Shown one piece after another: positions 21,975-33,730 of a stretch of DNA of 64,000 nt. The notes below the pieces were generated by a model that saw only the letters and a list, made by a program, of their open reading frames with translations, made no database searches and was not told where the DNA came from. Position 1 is the first letter of the stretch; every line of letters begins with the position of its first letter. Both the position numbers and the translations under genes were made by a program. This DNA is from Quercus robur (lineage: Eukaryota > Streptophyta > Magnoliopsida > Fagales > Fagaceae): the NCBI RefSeq assembly GCF_932294415.1, contig NC_065543.1:43422277-43486276 (forward strand), given 5' to 3'.

Positions 21975-24408
21975 ATGGGTAGATTCGAAAAACTAGTAAA
22001 AACTCCGGCCGCTATGGAGGCCTTTAGGGCAAAATACCACATTCCCCCAAGGGTGGGGCTGCAGTACTGTCCTCTTGAAGGAGTATTGACAGATAGCGGC
22101 GAGGGAGAAATTGTTATCCCCATGATTGCTTTCATAAAGGGAGGGATGACACTTCCCATGCGTAGGATTACAAGGGAATACCTGTTCAACCATAGGTTGA
22201 CGCCGCATCAGTGTGCCCCAAACATGTTCAAGATACTAGGCTGTGTAGATGTCCTAGACGAGCGGATGAATCTAGGCCTTACCTAGCACGATGTGGTTTA
22301 TCTGTACGAGTGTCACCACATCGAGAACGAAGGGTATTATCTTAAATCCCGATCTGAGGTCGTTAGGTTGATCTCTTGTCTCCCAATATCCAATAAGACC
22401 GTGAAGAACGATTTCCTTATTGCTTCGAGGGAATGGTTCGATGGTATTCATTGTCCAACTCGGGCAGGAATCCCAGGTGTGACGTCTTTAGGGCCAATCC
22501 TTTTCGGGAAAGGGTTTAGTATTGGGGGGTTATTTTTCTCGCTTTCTTTACAATTGGAAAATTTCATGAACTAATCCCACTTTTCTTGGACGTTTGCAGA
22601 TAAAGCTCATGTCGCTCCTCGGCTAAACCTCGTGAATGTGCCGGCGTTGAACTACCTTCTAAGGTCGGAAATTTACGTAACTGAGGACGGACAGTTACGT
22701 GCGACACATCTGGTTTTAGGCTATCAACCTCTAAGCCGCTTTTTCCAAGCTATCGGTCACGCCATAAGGGCTGGCAGTCTGAGGTTGGCTAGGATTGACG
22801 TGTCTAAGACTGAGTTCCTAGCTCGACGTGATCTTCCACCAGTCGTATTACCCGGCGTTCGAAATCCCTATCTAGCAGAGCAACTACCTCTGGCAGACGA
22901 GCCTGGCGTTGCTGTTCTGGTTGAAGGGGAAGCCGAATCATCTCGTCTTTCCCTTGAGGAAGAGATAGACGAGTTTTATCTCGAGGAGGAGGTTCAGCAA
23001 GCCCCCTTGGTTGAGCTTTTTGATCCTGAAGGAGAGCAGGACCAACACTCCGCAGTTGGTGCTCCCATAATCATAACCTGCTCGGACGACCCCTCGGACA
23101 AAGAGATAGAACCCATGGCCGGGAAGGGAAAAAATTTACGGGAGTTGATGGCCTCCTGAGGGAAAGGTCAATCATCAAAAGGTCAGTCATCAAAAGGACC
23201 AACTCAGTCACAGGCCGAGACCCTTCCCCCTGTGGTCTCTCAGATTCCCTCGGACCTAGGCCTTAAGGTTAATCCGGACCTGAAGAAGAAAAGGCCGGTT
23301 GACACTCCTGAGGAGGGTGAGGTGGTTGCCCAGTCGACCAAGCAGCAAAAGACCACCCGGACGCCAAGAAGCAGAAGGGGTGACTCTGCGGAAAGCCGGG
23401 ATGAGGAGAACCGTGCTGAGGTACGCGCCACCCCACGCACATGGAGCCCCAAGTTGGAGCTAGATGGGGTTGCCATTCCCTACAATGCGTCAATCCGAGA
23501 GTATAACCGGGGCCGAGCAGGGTACGTAGCTGATGCCTTGGAGCAACCCCTACTCCTCCCTCGGGATATGGAGGCCTACAGGCAGTTCTCTCAGCCCGAG
23601 ATTTTCCTATCCCTCAAAAGGGATCTCGCGATGGTAAGTGACCCTTTTACTGTTTTATTAATTTATTTAACCCCGTCAAATTTTAAACCAGTCTTGTTTC
23701 GTTCGCAGATTACTCAGCAGGTATTTGTGGCGGAGGAGTTTTGTCGTGATAATCGCAGTCGGGCTGAGGCTGAGACCCAGTCTCGGACGGAATATGGAGA
23801 AAGCCTTGGGGTCCCTTAAGCACAATCACCTTGAACTCGCGGAGAAGTTCAAGGAGTCGAAGAAACGGCGCAAGAGTGCAGAGGCCGGTTTGAAAAGTGC
23901 TGAGACCCAGGCGAAGGATCAGCGCAAAGAGCTGTACTCAACCCAGATCAACCTTGCCACCGAGAAGCAGGCAGTGCTGGATCTCAAGGTTGCCCTGCAG
24001 AAAGTCGAGGATGAGTTGCGGCGGGTCAAAGAGGAGGCTCAACTGATCTGAGAGGCTGCAGAGGCTGAAAAGAGTGCTTCTCGCCAGCTCGAGGTCCAAG
24101 AAACGGAGGCCAGGCTATCCAAGGAGATCCCCGAGGTGTGCAGGGACTACTGCAGCATCTCATGGGCTCATGCCCTTGATGCTGCAGGAATTCTTGCGGA
24201 TTCGGCGCTGAGACTGCCCGAGAACATCTTCTATCCTTAGGAGATCCGAGAGAATCCTGATGGCGCCTAAGCGGCTTCAGAACAGGATCTGGCGGTGCTT
24301 GATGCCTTCCCTGTGCCTGATAAAGCGAAGGATCCTGCCACGGACCTTACCATCGAGGCTCCTCCTCCTCAGCTAGAGCAGAAAGAAGATCCTCATGCTA
24401 AGTCTTAG
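21975..24408 (+). pseudogene. Antisense aORF of element C (three exons, decayed)
   Basis: Homologue of the aORF of element B with exons 21975-22476, 22600-23633 and 23709-24408. Both introns sit at the same codons as in B. The N-terminal Transposase_28-like region (KYHIPPRVGL, IPMIAFIKGGMTLPMRRITR, HDVVYLYECHHI), the variable middle and the C-terminal coiled coil all align with B. Damage: TAG at 22284 (Trp in B), TGA at 23157 (Arg in B), a frameshift near 23790-23820, TGA at 24049, TAG at 24238 and TAA at 24268. None of these is shared with B, so both descend from an open gene. It ends beside the 81-bp array. Confidence 0.72.
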
Positions 24409-24438
24409 CCTTTAGGCTTTTAATTTCTGTATTCCCTT

Positions 24439-24479
<41 letters not shown>

Positions 24480-24770
24480 AATGAGAGTCGTCCTGTTTTT
24501 GTGCTCTTTTGTAGGGACCTCTCTTTATATTGACCTCGGAATATTAATATAGAATGTTTGCCTTGCTTTCTATGGATGTATGCTAGTACCGCTCCCTTTT
24601 TTTTTTTTAACGTTTGCAACGACATAAATAAATGTAAACGGTCGAGATAAAAAGGATGCTGGGCAGCGAATTTGAATGAGGGTTGCAATGGTGCTAGACT
24701 ACGTGCACGCCTTAAAATGATTTCCCCTAAGTAATAATTTCCCAATCTGTCATAAGTAATAATTTCCCCT

Positions 24771-26045
24771 AAGTCTGTGGTCCGAGGAGTCATGCAGGAC
24801 TTAGGTTCTGTTTAAAACTATGAATAGTTGCCATAAGTAATAATTTCCCCTAAGTCTGTGGTCCGAGGAGCTATGCAGGACTTAGGTTCTGTTTAAAACT
24901 ATGAATAGTTGCCATAAGTAATAATTTCCCCTAAGTCTGTGGTCCGAGGAGCCATGCAGGACTTAGGTTCTGTTTAAAACTTGTAGAAATTGTCATGAGT
25001 AATAATTTCCCCTAAGTCTGTGGTCCGAGGAGCCATGCAAGACTTAGGTTCTGTTTAAAACTATGAATAGTTGCCATAAGTAATAATTTCCCCTAAGTCT
25101 GTGATCCGAGGAGCCATGCAGGACTTAGGTTCTGTTTAAAACTTGTATAAATTGTCATGAGTAATAATTTCCCCTAAGTCTGTGATCCGAGGAGCCATGC
25201 AGGACTTAGGTTCTGTTTAAAACTATGAATAGTTGCCGTAAGTAATAATTTCCCCTAAATCTGTGGTCCGAGGAGTCATGCAGGACTTAGGTACTGTTTA
25301 AAACTTGTATAAATTGTCATGAGTAATAATTTTCCCTAAGTCTGTGGTCCGAGGAGCCATGCAGGACTTAGGTTCTGTTTAAAACTTGTATAATTTGTCA
25401 TGAGTAATAATTTCCCCTAAGTCTGTGGTCCGAGGAGCCATGCAGGACTTAGGTTCTGTTTAAAACTTGTATAATTTGTCATGAGTAATAATTTCCCCTA
25501 AGTCTGTGGTCCGAGGAGCCATGCAGGACTTAGGTTCTGTTTAAAACTATGAATAGTTGCCATAAGTAATAATTTCTCCTAAGTCTGTGGTCCGAGGAGC
25601 CATGCAGGACTTAAGTTCTGTTTAAAACTTGTATAAATTGTCATGAGTAATAATTTCCCCTAAGTCTGTGGTCCGAGGAGCCATGCAGGACTTAGGTATC
25701 GTTTAAAACTATGAATAGTTGCCGTAAGTAATAATTTCCCCTAAGTCTGTGGTCTGAGGAGCCATGCAGGACTTAGATTCTGTTTAAAACTTGTATAAAT
25801 TGTCATGAGTAATAATTTCCCCTAAGTCTGTGGTCCGAGGAGCCATACAGGACTTAGGTTCTGTTTAAAACTTGTATAAATTGTCATGAGTAATAATTTC
25901 CCCTAAGTCTGTGGTCCGAGGAGCCATGCAGGACTTAGGTTTTGTTTAAAACTATGAATAGTTGCCGTAAGTAATAATTTCCCCTAAGTCTATGGTCCGA
26001 GGAGCCATGCAGGACTTAGGTTCTGTTTAAAACTATGAATAGTCG
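24771..26045 (+). repeat. 81-bp tandem array of element C (16 units)
   Basis: AAGTC cores recur from 24771 to 25986. Those I checked are spaced exactly 81 bp apart, and the total span fits 16 units without net indels. Each has CCTAAGTC and GACTTAGG as an 8-bp inverted repeat around GGTCCGAGGAGCCATGCA. Two alternating unit types differ in the spacer (CTATGAATAGTTGCC versus CTTGTATAAATTGTC). It lies between the convergent aORF and pol ends. Confidence 0.94.
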
Positions 26046-26104
26046 TAAATAGACCAGTAGGGAGAGGATAATCACGAAACAAAACATGGGCTAAGCCACT
26101 TTCA

Positions 26105-29100
26105 TTAATAATAATATCTTCTGAGGTTATTTACATTCCATGGTCGAGGTACAGTTTTTTCATCCAAATCTTCTAGATAGTAGGCGCCTATCCCGACCAC
26201 GGATGTGACACGGTATGATCCTTCCCAACTGGGCCCCAGTTTGCCCCAAGAGGGGTTTTTTGCGCTGCCGAGAATCTTCCTCATCACGAGATCACCTGGA
26301 CCTAGAGGTCGCAGTTTAACATTGGCATCATACCCTTGTCTCAGCTTCTGGTGATAATAAGCCATATGGATCGTTGCTTTTTCCCTTCTTTCCTTGGCTA
26401 GGTCTAGACTTCTTCCCAACAACTCGTCGTTACCGTTTTGGGTAAACGAGTTAAACCTCAGTGTGGGAAAGTTGTTCTCGATTGGGAGCACGGCCTCAGC
26501 CCCATAAGTCAACGAAAAGGGGGTCTCATCGGTTGATCGTCGCGGCGTTGTCCTATAGGTCCATAAGACGTGCGGGAGCTCTTCTACCCATCTCCCCTTT
26601 GCCTCATCCAGTCTTTTCTTCAGTCCGTTCATTATGACCTTGTTCATGGCCTCGTCTTGCCCATTTCCTTGGGGGTAGGCGGGGGTGGAATATCGGTTAA
26701 TGATCCCAAACTCGCGGCAATACTCCCTAAAGCTCTTACTGTCGAATTGAAGACCATTGTCAGAAATGAGTGTACGTGGAGTTCCGAAGCGGGTGATAAT
26801 GTTCTTCCAGATGAATTTCTGGGCATCCATGTCCCTAATGTTGGCCAAAGGTTCAGCCTCCACCCATTTAGTGAAGTAATCGGTTCCGACTATTATGTAT
26901 CGCTTGTTCCCCACAGCTTTGAGGAAAGGTCCGACAATATCAAGACCCCATTGTGCGAACGGCCATGGGCTAGAGAGGGGGGTTGAGAATCCCTTCGGGT
27001 TGGTGGATATTTGGGGTAAATTTTTGGCACTGATCACACTTCTTAGCGTATTCTTGGGCCTCTCTTTGCATGTTCGGCCACCAGTATCCTTGGGTGAGTG
27101 CTCTGTGTGCCAATGACCTTCCTCCGGTGTGACTTCCACAAATTCCCTCGTGTAACTCTTCAAGTAGAGACTCAGATTCTTCTGGATGTACGTAGAGTAG
27201 GTACGGTCCAAAGTAGGAGCGCCGATATAGTTTGTAGTCCTCCGATAGCCAGAACCGAGGAGCATTCCTCCGTACCTTCTCGGCCTCCAACTTTCCCTTT
27301 GGTAGGATGTCATCTTGGAGGAAGTTCTTTATGGGATCCATCCAGCTGGGGCTCTTTCTGATCTGATGGACCTGGGCCGGGTTTCTTCTAATGGGACTTG
27401 CTTGGACTAGATCTTCGACAAGGATCATTCGCGATAGATTATGCGCCGAGGACGTGGCGAGAGTGGCCAGTGAGTCTGCATGGGTGTTTACACTCTTGGA
27501 AATGTGCGTCAGATTGAAGGACTCAAAACTCGTCTGTAGGCGTTTGACTTGTCCTAGATACTCTTGCATCCTAACATCTCTGGCTTCCAGCTCACCCATC
27601 ACTTGTCCGACGACCAACCTGGAGTTTGAGAATGCTTCTATTACTCTTCCGCCCAATCTTTGAACCATCGTCATCCCTTGAAGTAAGGCTTCGTATTCGG
27701 CTTCATTGTTCGTAGCCGAGAACCCGAGCCTCAATGATTTTTCAATGGCAGCACCGTCTGGCGATACTAAAACTATTCCGACTCCGGATCCTCTCTGGTT
27801 GGCTGCGCCATCCACATAGACCTTCCAATGCAAGGTTCCTCCTGCTGAAATTGTGCCAACCGACTTTCCATCCATGTCTTTTTGCTCGGTTATTGTTTCT
27901 ACAGAGGGTTTAGCAAACTCTGCTACCAAGTCTGCGAGGACCTGACCTTTGATGGAGGATCTGGGCATATATTTAATATCGAAGGCCCTCAAAAGCGCAC
28001 TCCACATGGCGATCCTTCCTGTGTAGTCAGCGCTTCGAAGCACTGCTCGAAGGGGGAGCTGAGTTAGAACGATGACCGTATGCGCCTGAAAGTAATGAGG
28101 GAGCTTCCGGGTGGCATGTACTATTGCCAGAATTGCCTTTTCCAAAGGTAGGTATCGCACCTCGGCCTCATGTAATGATTTGCTCACATAGTAAACCGGT
28201 CGCTGCACCCCATTATCATCCCGTATCAGTACAAGGCTTACAACATGGGGAGCTACAGCGACGTACGCAAACAGCACCTTGTCTGCCTTAGGGCTGGACA
28301 TGATGGGTGGTCGAGACAGGTATTCCTTAAGCTGCTGGAAAGCCCTAACACAATCCTCCGACCATTCAAACCCTTTCCACTTGTTTATCAGGAGGTAAAA
28401 AGGTCGACATTGATCGTCTGATCGCGATATGAACCGGTTTAATGCTGCAATCATGCCAGTGAGCTTCTGCACTTCCTTCGGATTCCGAGGAGCCTGTAGG
28501 TTGTTAATTGCTTTGATTTGATCGGAGTTTACTTCTATTCCCCTGTGGGTTACTATGTACCCTAAAAATTTCCCAGACCCGACCCCGAATGAACATTTGG
28601 AAGCATTCAGCCGCAACCGGTGTTCCTTTAAGATAGCGAAGATTTTTTCAAGGTCTTTCACATGCTCGGACACCCTTTTACTCTTCACAACCATATCGTC
28701 TGTGTAAACCTCAATGATCTTGTCCAGCTGTGGCTTGAACATCCGGGTCATCATCCTTTGGTAGGTTGAGCCTGCATTCTTCAGCCCAAACGGCATCACC
28801 TTATAGTGATAATTTCCGATGGGCATTATGAAAGCCGTCTTCTCTTGGTCTTCTAGCACAAGGGGGATCTGATGATAGCCCTGGAAGGCGTCCAGGAAGC
28901 TCATTCGAGGGTGACCCACGGTTGCATCCACCAATCTGTCAATTCGGGGAAGGGGGAATGGGTCCTTTGGGCACGCCTTGTTCAAGTCCGTGAAGTCCAC
29001 GCAGACTTTCCACTTCCCTATCTTCTTCCTTACCACCACCGTGTTTGCCAACCATTCGGGGTAAAAGACCTCTTTAATAGCCCCTGCTTTTTTCAGTTTT

Positions 29101-29420
29101 GCCACTTCGTCTCTTACGGCACTAGCATGTTCCTTTGAAAGGCGTCGGGGTGGCTGCTTCTTCGGAGTGGAAGAGGGGTTGACGTTCAGGTGGTGACAAA
29201 TAAGGCTAGGATTAACTCCCGGGGCGTCGTAGGCGTCCCATGCAAACACATCGACATTCCCTCTGAGAAATCTGACCAGTTCCTCTTTTTCTTGAGAAGG
29301 CAACTCAGAGCCGACCTGAAAAAACTTCTCCGGGTCGTTGTTGACAGCGATCTTATCTAAACTTTCGCACCTTATCTCCTCGGCTAGCCCATCGCCTTGC
29401 TTTGCCGAGGTGGCTGGTTG
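26105..29420 (-). pseudogene. pol: pol of element C: RT, RNase H, second RNase H, integrase
   Basis: Open from just after the UAG at 29423 through RT and both RNases H to 26970 (over 800 codons). RT has VCVDFTDLNKACPKDPFP and YTDD at the catalytic site. The second RNase H has DGAANQRGSGVG, NNEAEYEA and HADSLA, but the FSDSR aspartate of B is N here (FSNSR), which should harm catalysis. The integrase zinc finger ends KKCDQCQKF. After it, near a GGGGGG run around 26977-26983, the frame shifts, and the D,D,E core (VGTDYFTKWVEAE, ISDNGLQFDS, NGQDEAMNK) continues in another frame to 26105. One indel and one active-site change are the main defects. Confidence 0.9.
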
Positions 29421-29423
29421 CTA
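29415..29423 (-). promoter_or_regulatory. Candidate readthrough stop UAG-CAA-CCA at the PRO/RT junction, element C
   Basis: TAG at 29423-29421 is followed in frame by CAA CCA, again fitting UAG-CAR-YYA. The frame then stays open through RT. It sits in the same AGCTTATAGCAA as in element B. Confidence 0.6.
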
Positions 29424-31460
29424 TAAGCTCTTAAAGGCCGAGGACTCGGCACGGGGCCGATGTAAGATGGCGGCCACCATACACTGCCTGGCCACGGCCT
29501 GATCTCCTCAGATCTCTTCTACTTGTCCTCTGGATGGGTATTTTACTTTTTGGTGAAGTGTGGAGGATACGGCTTCTAGGGTGTGGATCCATGGCTTGGC
29601 AACTATTGCGGTGTAGGGTGAGTAAGCGTCGACCACGATAAAATTTACCTCCACCACCTCCGACCCAGTCTGTATGGGTAGTCGGATATGCCCCTTTGGC
29701 GTAACAATCCTCCCTTCGAAGCTGAGAAGGGGGGAGTCATAGGCTGTCAAATCTTCCGGTTTCAGGTTCAGCCCCTTGTATAGATCAGGGTACATTATCT
29801 CTACCGCACTTCCCGAGTCTACTAACACCCTTTTCACATCGAAGCCTCCAATTCTTAACGTAACCACCAAGGCATCGTCGTAAGGTTGAATAGTTCCTTT
29901 CTTATCCTTGTCCGAGAATCCCAGTATCAAAGAGCTTCGTTTTTTTGACCTTTTTGGTTCCCTTTACCTGTCCTCGGAAGGGAGCCGATCAATAGCCAGT
30001 ACCCTGGGGATGGGTGGCCCAGTTCTTCCTGGTGCGGCGAGGATGACATGTATTGTTCCGGCGGGGGGTCTTAAGGACACATCCTTTCGAGACTCTTGTA
30101 TTGCTTGACCGGGATGGCCGCTCGAGGGGTACAAAAGGTGACGTAACTTCGCTTCTCGGACCAACTGATCTAGGTGATTCCATAGATTCCTGCAATCCTC
30201 GGTGGTATGCCCATGGTCCTGATGATAGTGGCAGTACAGGTTCTGGTTACGCTTGGAAGGGTTTCCAGCCATCTTTCCTGGCCATCTGAAATAGGGCTCG
30301 TTCCTTACTTTCTCCAGCACTTGTTGTATTGGCTCCCTGAATACGGCGTTCACTGTCTGCGGGTTGCTCTATCCAGCCTGCCGCGAAAAATCTCTCCTCG
30401 GCTGGCTAAGGTTATACCGTTCTGACCTAAAATCACTTGCTTTGGGGGGGATGACCTTCTCCTTTCCCCTTCCTTGCAGCTGATCTTCCTCCACCCTTTT
30501 GTACTTGTTGATCCTATCCATCATCTGATGAACGTCGGTAACTGGTTTACCAGTGAGGGATTTCCTTAAGCCATGCTCGGTGGGGAGACCGCTTTTGAAT
30601 GTGCTGATAGCAACATCATCATGGTTGTCATCTAAGTTGTTATACACTTCCCAATATCTATCCGAGTATGCTTTTAGGGTTTCTCCTTCGTGCATGGATA
30701 AGGACAATAGCGAACTGAGGGGTCGAGGGACTCTGGTGTTTGTGATAAAATGGGAGCAAAAAGCCTGAGTGAGTTGCTTGTAGGAGCCTATGGAGTTTGT
30801 CTTTAGGCTGTTGAATCACCTCATCGCCATTGATCCCAAGCTGGATGGGAAGATTTTGCACATTAGGGCTTCATTTTGTGAGTAGATTGCCATTTTCTGG
30901 TTAAACTGACTCACATGCTCTACTGGGTCTGCTCGGCCGTTATAGATGGCGAACGTCGGTTGGTTGAAGCGTCGAGGCAGCTTTGCCCCTTCAATTTTAT
31001 ACGTGAAGGGTGACCTTGAAACCTGGTCCAGCGCCTTCTTCATAGCATTGTTCCCCGAACCCTTGTTGGATGGGCTCTCATACTTCCGTACAGGGCGTGG
31101 TTCCCTTTCGTAGGAAAAGGTTTCACTTGGGGGGGTCCTTGACCTCCGTCGGTAACTCGCATCCTCCGCATTAGAAGACTTGTCTGAGTCAGAGGGAGAT
31201 CATTTTCGCTGCACACATCGTAACTTCCTTTTCAGGTCATCTATCTCTCGTTGCATGGCCTGATGACTATTTCACCTCTGGGACACGTGACTACCTATTT
31301 GAGTGTGACTCTGGCTCGTCCGAATAGTATGCACACTCCCCTCATGATTCCCCCTGCCGCCTGGGTTGGCGGGGTTATTTTGCCTCTGGGACTTGGCGGG
31401 TTGTGTCTGTTGGGAGTTAGCTTGGTGAGGATTCTCCTGGTGTGGACCTAGTTCTGCCAT
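29421..31460 (-). pseudogene. gag: gag-protease of element C
   Basis: ATG at 31460, about 50 nt past the PBS. The gag domain (FAIYNGRADPVEHVSQFNQK to INKYKRVEED), the knuckle CHYHQDHGHTTEDC and the protease (RVLVDSGSAVEIMYPD, with an intact DSG) all lie in one frame. Private stops occur at 31272, 31200, 30816, 30369, 29964 and 29508. Where B can be compared, they replace Trp, Arg or Gln-type codons. Only the last stop, TAG at 29421, is shared with B. The protein would be a gag-PRO precursor for particle assembly and processing. Confidence 0.88.
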
Positions 31461-31493
31461 GCTTGACCGTTGTGCTAGCTGATGCCATAGTTC

Positions 31494-31511
31494 TCCCCAC
31501 AGACGGCGCCA
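31494..31511 (-). other. Primer-binding site of element C
   Basis: TGGCGCCGTCTGTGGGGA on the minus strand, identical to the site in element A. Confidence 0.85.
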
Positions 31512-31513
31512 AT

Positions 31514-32191
31514 TGTAGTTGCACGCTTTTCCTGGTCCAAACCCTATTGATCAGGCCTTGGCCCGAGGCGCAACACACAATAAATATTTGTAGAGGATGG
31601 GTCAAAGAACTTAGCCTCAGTGAGCTTAGTTGGTCTGATGCATGGACAATATTATTGCAGGAATAAAAACACAAGAATGGATATCTCACGGAAGATTCTA
31701 TTTCCTGAGTGCCCAATACATTTCTTCGTCCCCCTCTTTGAGGGACTCCACTACATTATATAGCTCTCTCATTCTTATCTGAACCTTACACTTGTTGATC
31801 ATCTAAGCCCCCACTTGAGCACCTGTCCTATCAGACACCCTTATCACTCCCTTGTGAGTTGCAATGGCCAAGGTAGTACTGTTCAGGGGTCTTTTCCTCA
31901 TTAATGCGGCCAAGAGGGTGGTTGTGACACATTTAATGTGGTGGTGGCAGTTTTCCATGAGATATTTTGGGTTTTATTCTTTTTTTATATGCTTGGAGGA
32001 TGAACTGCAATGGTTGGGGCGAGCTCTTCGTCCGAACTTCGTAATGTCCAAGGAGGAGTTACTCCTCGGATAGGTTTCTTTTACCGCAATTGGGCTTGAA
32101 TAAGGTTTTGGCTGTGACTTCTCCTTGGACAGGATGCTTCTCAGACGGGCCCGTAGTTTGACTAGCCCATTATTTTGGGCCGGGCCCCACA
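31514..32191 (-). repeat. 5' LTR of element C
   Basis: 678 bp, the same length as the left copy. TATA-like TATATAAT-type sequence lies in the middle on the minus strand. It is followed by ACTAC, the target-site duplication. Confidence 0.93.
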
Positions 32192-32196
32192 ACTAC

Positions 32197-32545
32197 ATAA
32201 TTTAAAAATCTAACCATTGAATTGCATAAGATTTACGCTTTTCTTTTAATACACATGCCAAATTTTGTGCCAATCGGATATTATTTACTATATAATTTAT
32301 AAGTTTATATATTATGCATAATTTTAAACTACAAAAATTTGTAATTTAAAAAATTTATTGGTGACATAACTATTGATTTTTAATTTTTTAGAAAATTTGC
32401 AAGCATGGAGGATATAAGAATAAGATGTAATCCAATTGTGGATTTGTCAAAATTCATCTCTAATAAAAAGATATTGAGTAAATTTGTAACCTAAGATTAC
32501 AATTAATTTTGTAGTTAAATTTTGTCATTTTCTATATGTCAACGA
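32197..32545. repeat. Old dispersed repeat interrupted by element C
   Basis: Similar to 7180-7560 over about 350 bp. The short segment left of C (about 20700-20753, ending AAATATTACTAC) matches the part of the A-flank copy that precedes this point (AAACATTACTAC). Element C thus inserted into the same repeat family that hosts A. Confidence 0.6.
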
Positions 32546-32648
32546 GAAAGATTCAAAACCGAGACATCTCTGTTGAAAATATTAAAAATTTCATTTAACT
32601 TAAAGACGATCCTTATTTTGCACCACTTTGTAAATGCGAATGACATAA

Positions 32649-33729
32649 TCTGTATATATATATATATATATATATAAAACCGAAACTTCTGCTGGCACCA
32701 CAATTTTCCACGTCAGCACAATATTTAAAAAATAAAAAATAAAAATAAAAATAAAAACATTATAACACCTCAAAACCCTAGCAACCTTACCCCTCTCTCA
32801 AGTTAAGAAATAAAACCCTAACAACCTTACCCTTCTCTCAAGTTAAGAAATATAAAGCCATAGTTTCTGCAAACTCTCTCTCTCCAAACGTAAATATCAA
32901 ATTCAACCCTTTTAATTTCTCTTTATATTTTTTAGGCTTCTATAGAGTTATAGTAAGTTATGCTGATTTTGTTTTTTGTGTATGTGTGTATAGATGGTCA
33001 TAATACTCCGGTATTCCAAGAGAAGTTTGTGTTTTTGTTAATTGAAGGCCTTAGAGAGATAAGTGCTGCAGTTTAGAAAAGCAATGCAAAAGATGATTTC
33101 ATTGACAGCGGAAAGTAATTACTTAGTAATTACAAATAGTTTTTTAGCTTTTTATTATCATCATTATAAATGCTCTAAAGGATGGATAATCACTCGCATT
33201 TTGCTACATAAAAGATGTAAAAAGTTATAAAATAATTTGTGGATGTGAAACTGATTGTTTTATTAAAATAAAAATAATAATTGATTTATTTTTCAAAATT
33301 TTTTATTTTTTTCTGAAATTATTTTAAATTTTTTTTAAAATAATTTATTAATAAATGTCATAAAAGCACCTATTAATCTCATTCTTATACTTATTTTTAC
33401 CAGTAAATTTCTTTTTTTTTTGCTGAAACCAGTAAATTTCTTTTGTGATTAAAACCAAGAACTATCAAATGATTAACGTTAGTTTTATTTTTTTTTAAAA
33501 GAAAAATATTAACGTTAGTTAGTAGCATTCAAGTAGCTTAGGGAAGTCGAAAGGAACCTATGGTGTAACCGATCTTCCTATTATTAATGGTCTTGCTTTT
33601 TTTTTACTATAAATTACTAACCCTTTTAAGTATATTAGTTAGAATTATTTTCAAATGATTGTATCAATAAAAGTAAATGTGTATAAATTTTGTTTAACTA
33701 TCCCGTGCATCGCACGGTATAGCGACTAG
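32649..33729 (+). mobile_element. Non-autonomous Helitron
   Basis: The 5' end is TC following A (A|TCTGTATATAT, then ATAAAACCGAAACTTCTG). The 3' end has a perfect 6-bp hairpin (CCGTGC, loop ATC, GCACGG), then TATAGCGA, CTAG and T. Insertion between A and T, a TC start, and a CTAG end after a hairpin are the diagnostic Helitron traits. There is no Rep/helicase coding sequence in the 1.08 kb, so it depends on another element. The interior is AT-rich with no gene. Confidence 0.72.
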
Positions 33730-33730
33730 T

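Larger units (their letters stand above)
20754..32191 (-). mobile_element. Element C: Tat-type Ty3/gypsy retrotransposon with antisense aORF
   Basis: An 11.4-kb element with 678-bp LTRs (20754-21431 and 31514-32191) and target-site duplication ACTAC (20749-20753 and 32192-32196). It has the same architecture and orientation as B. Gag-PRO-RT-RNases H are in one frame, and an indel shifts the frame inside integrase. The array has 16 units. LTRs differ at about 16 sites by eye, nearly all transitions, which puts C between A and B in apparent age. B and C are clearly diverged at the protein level, so features they share are informative. Confidence 0.95.
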
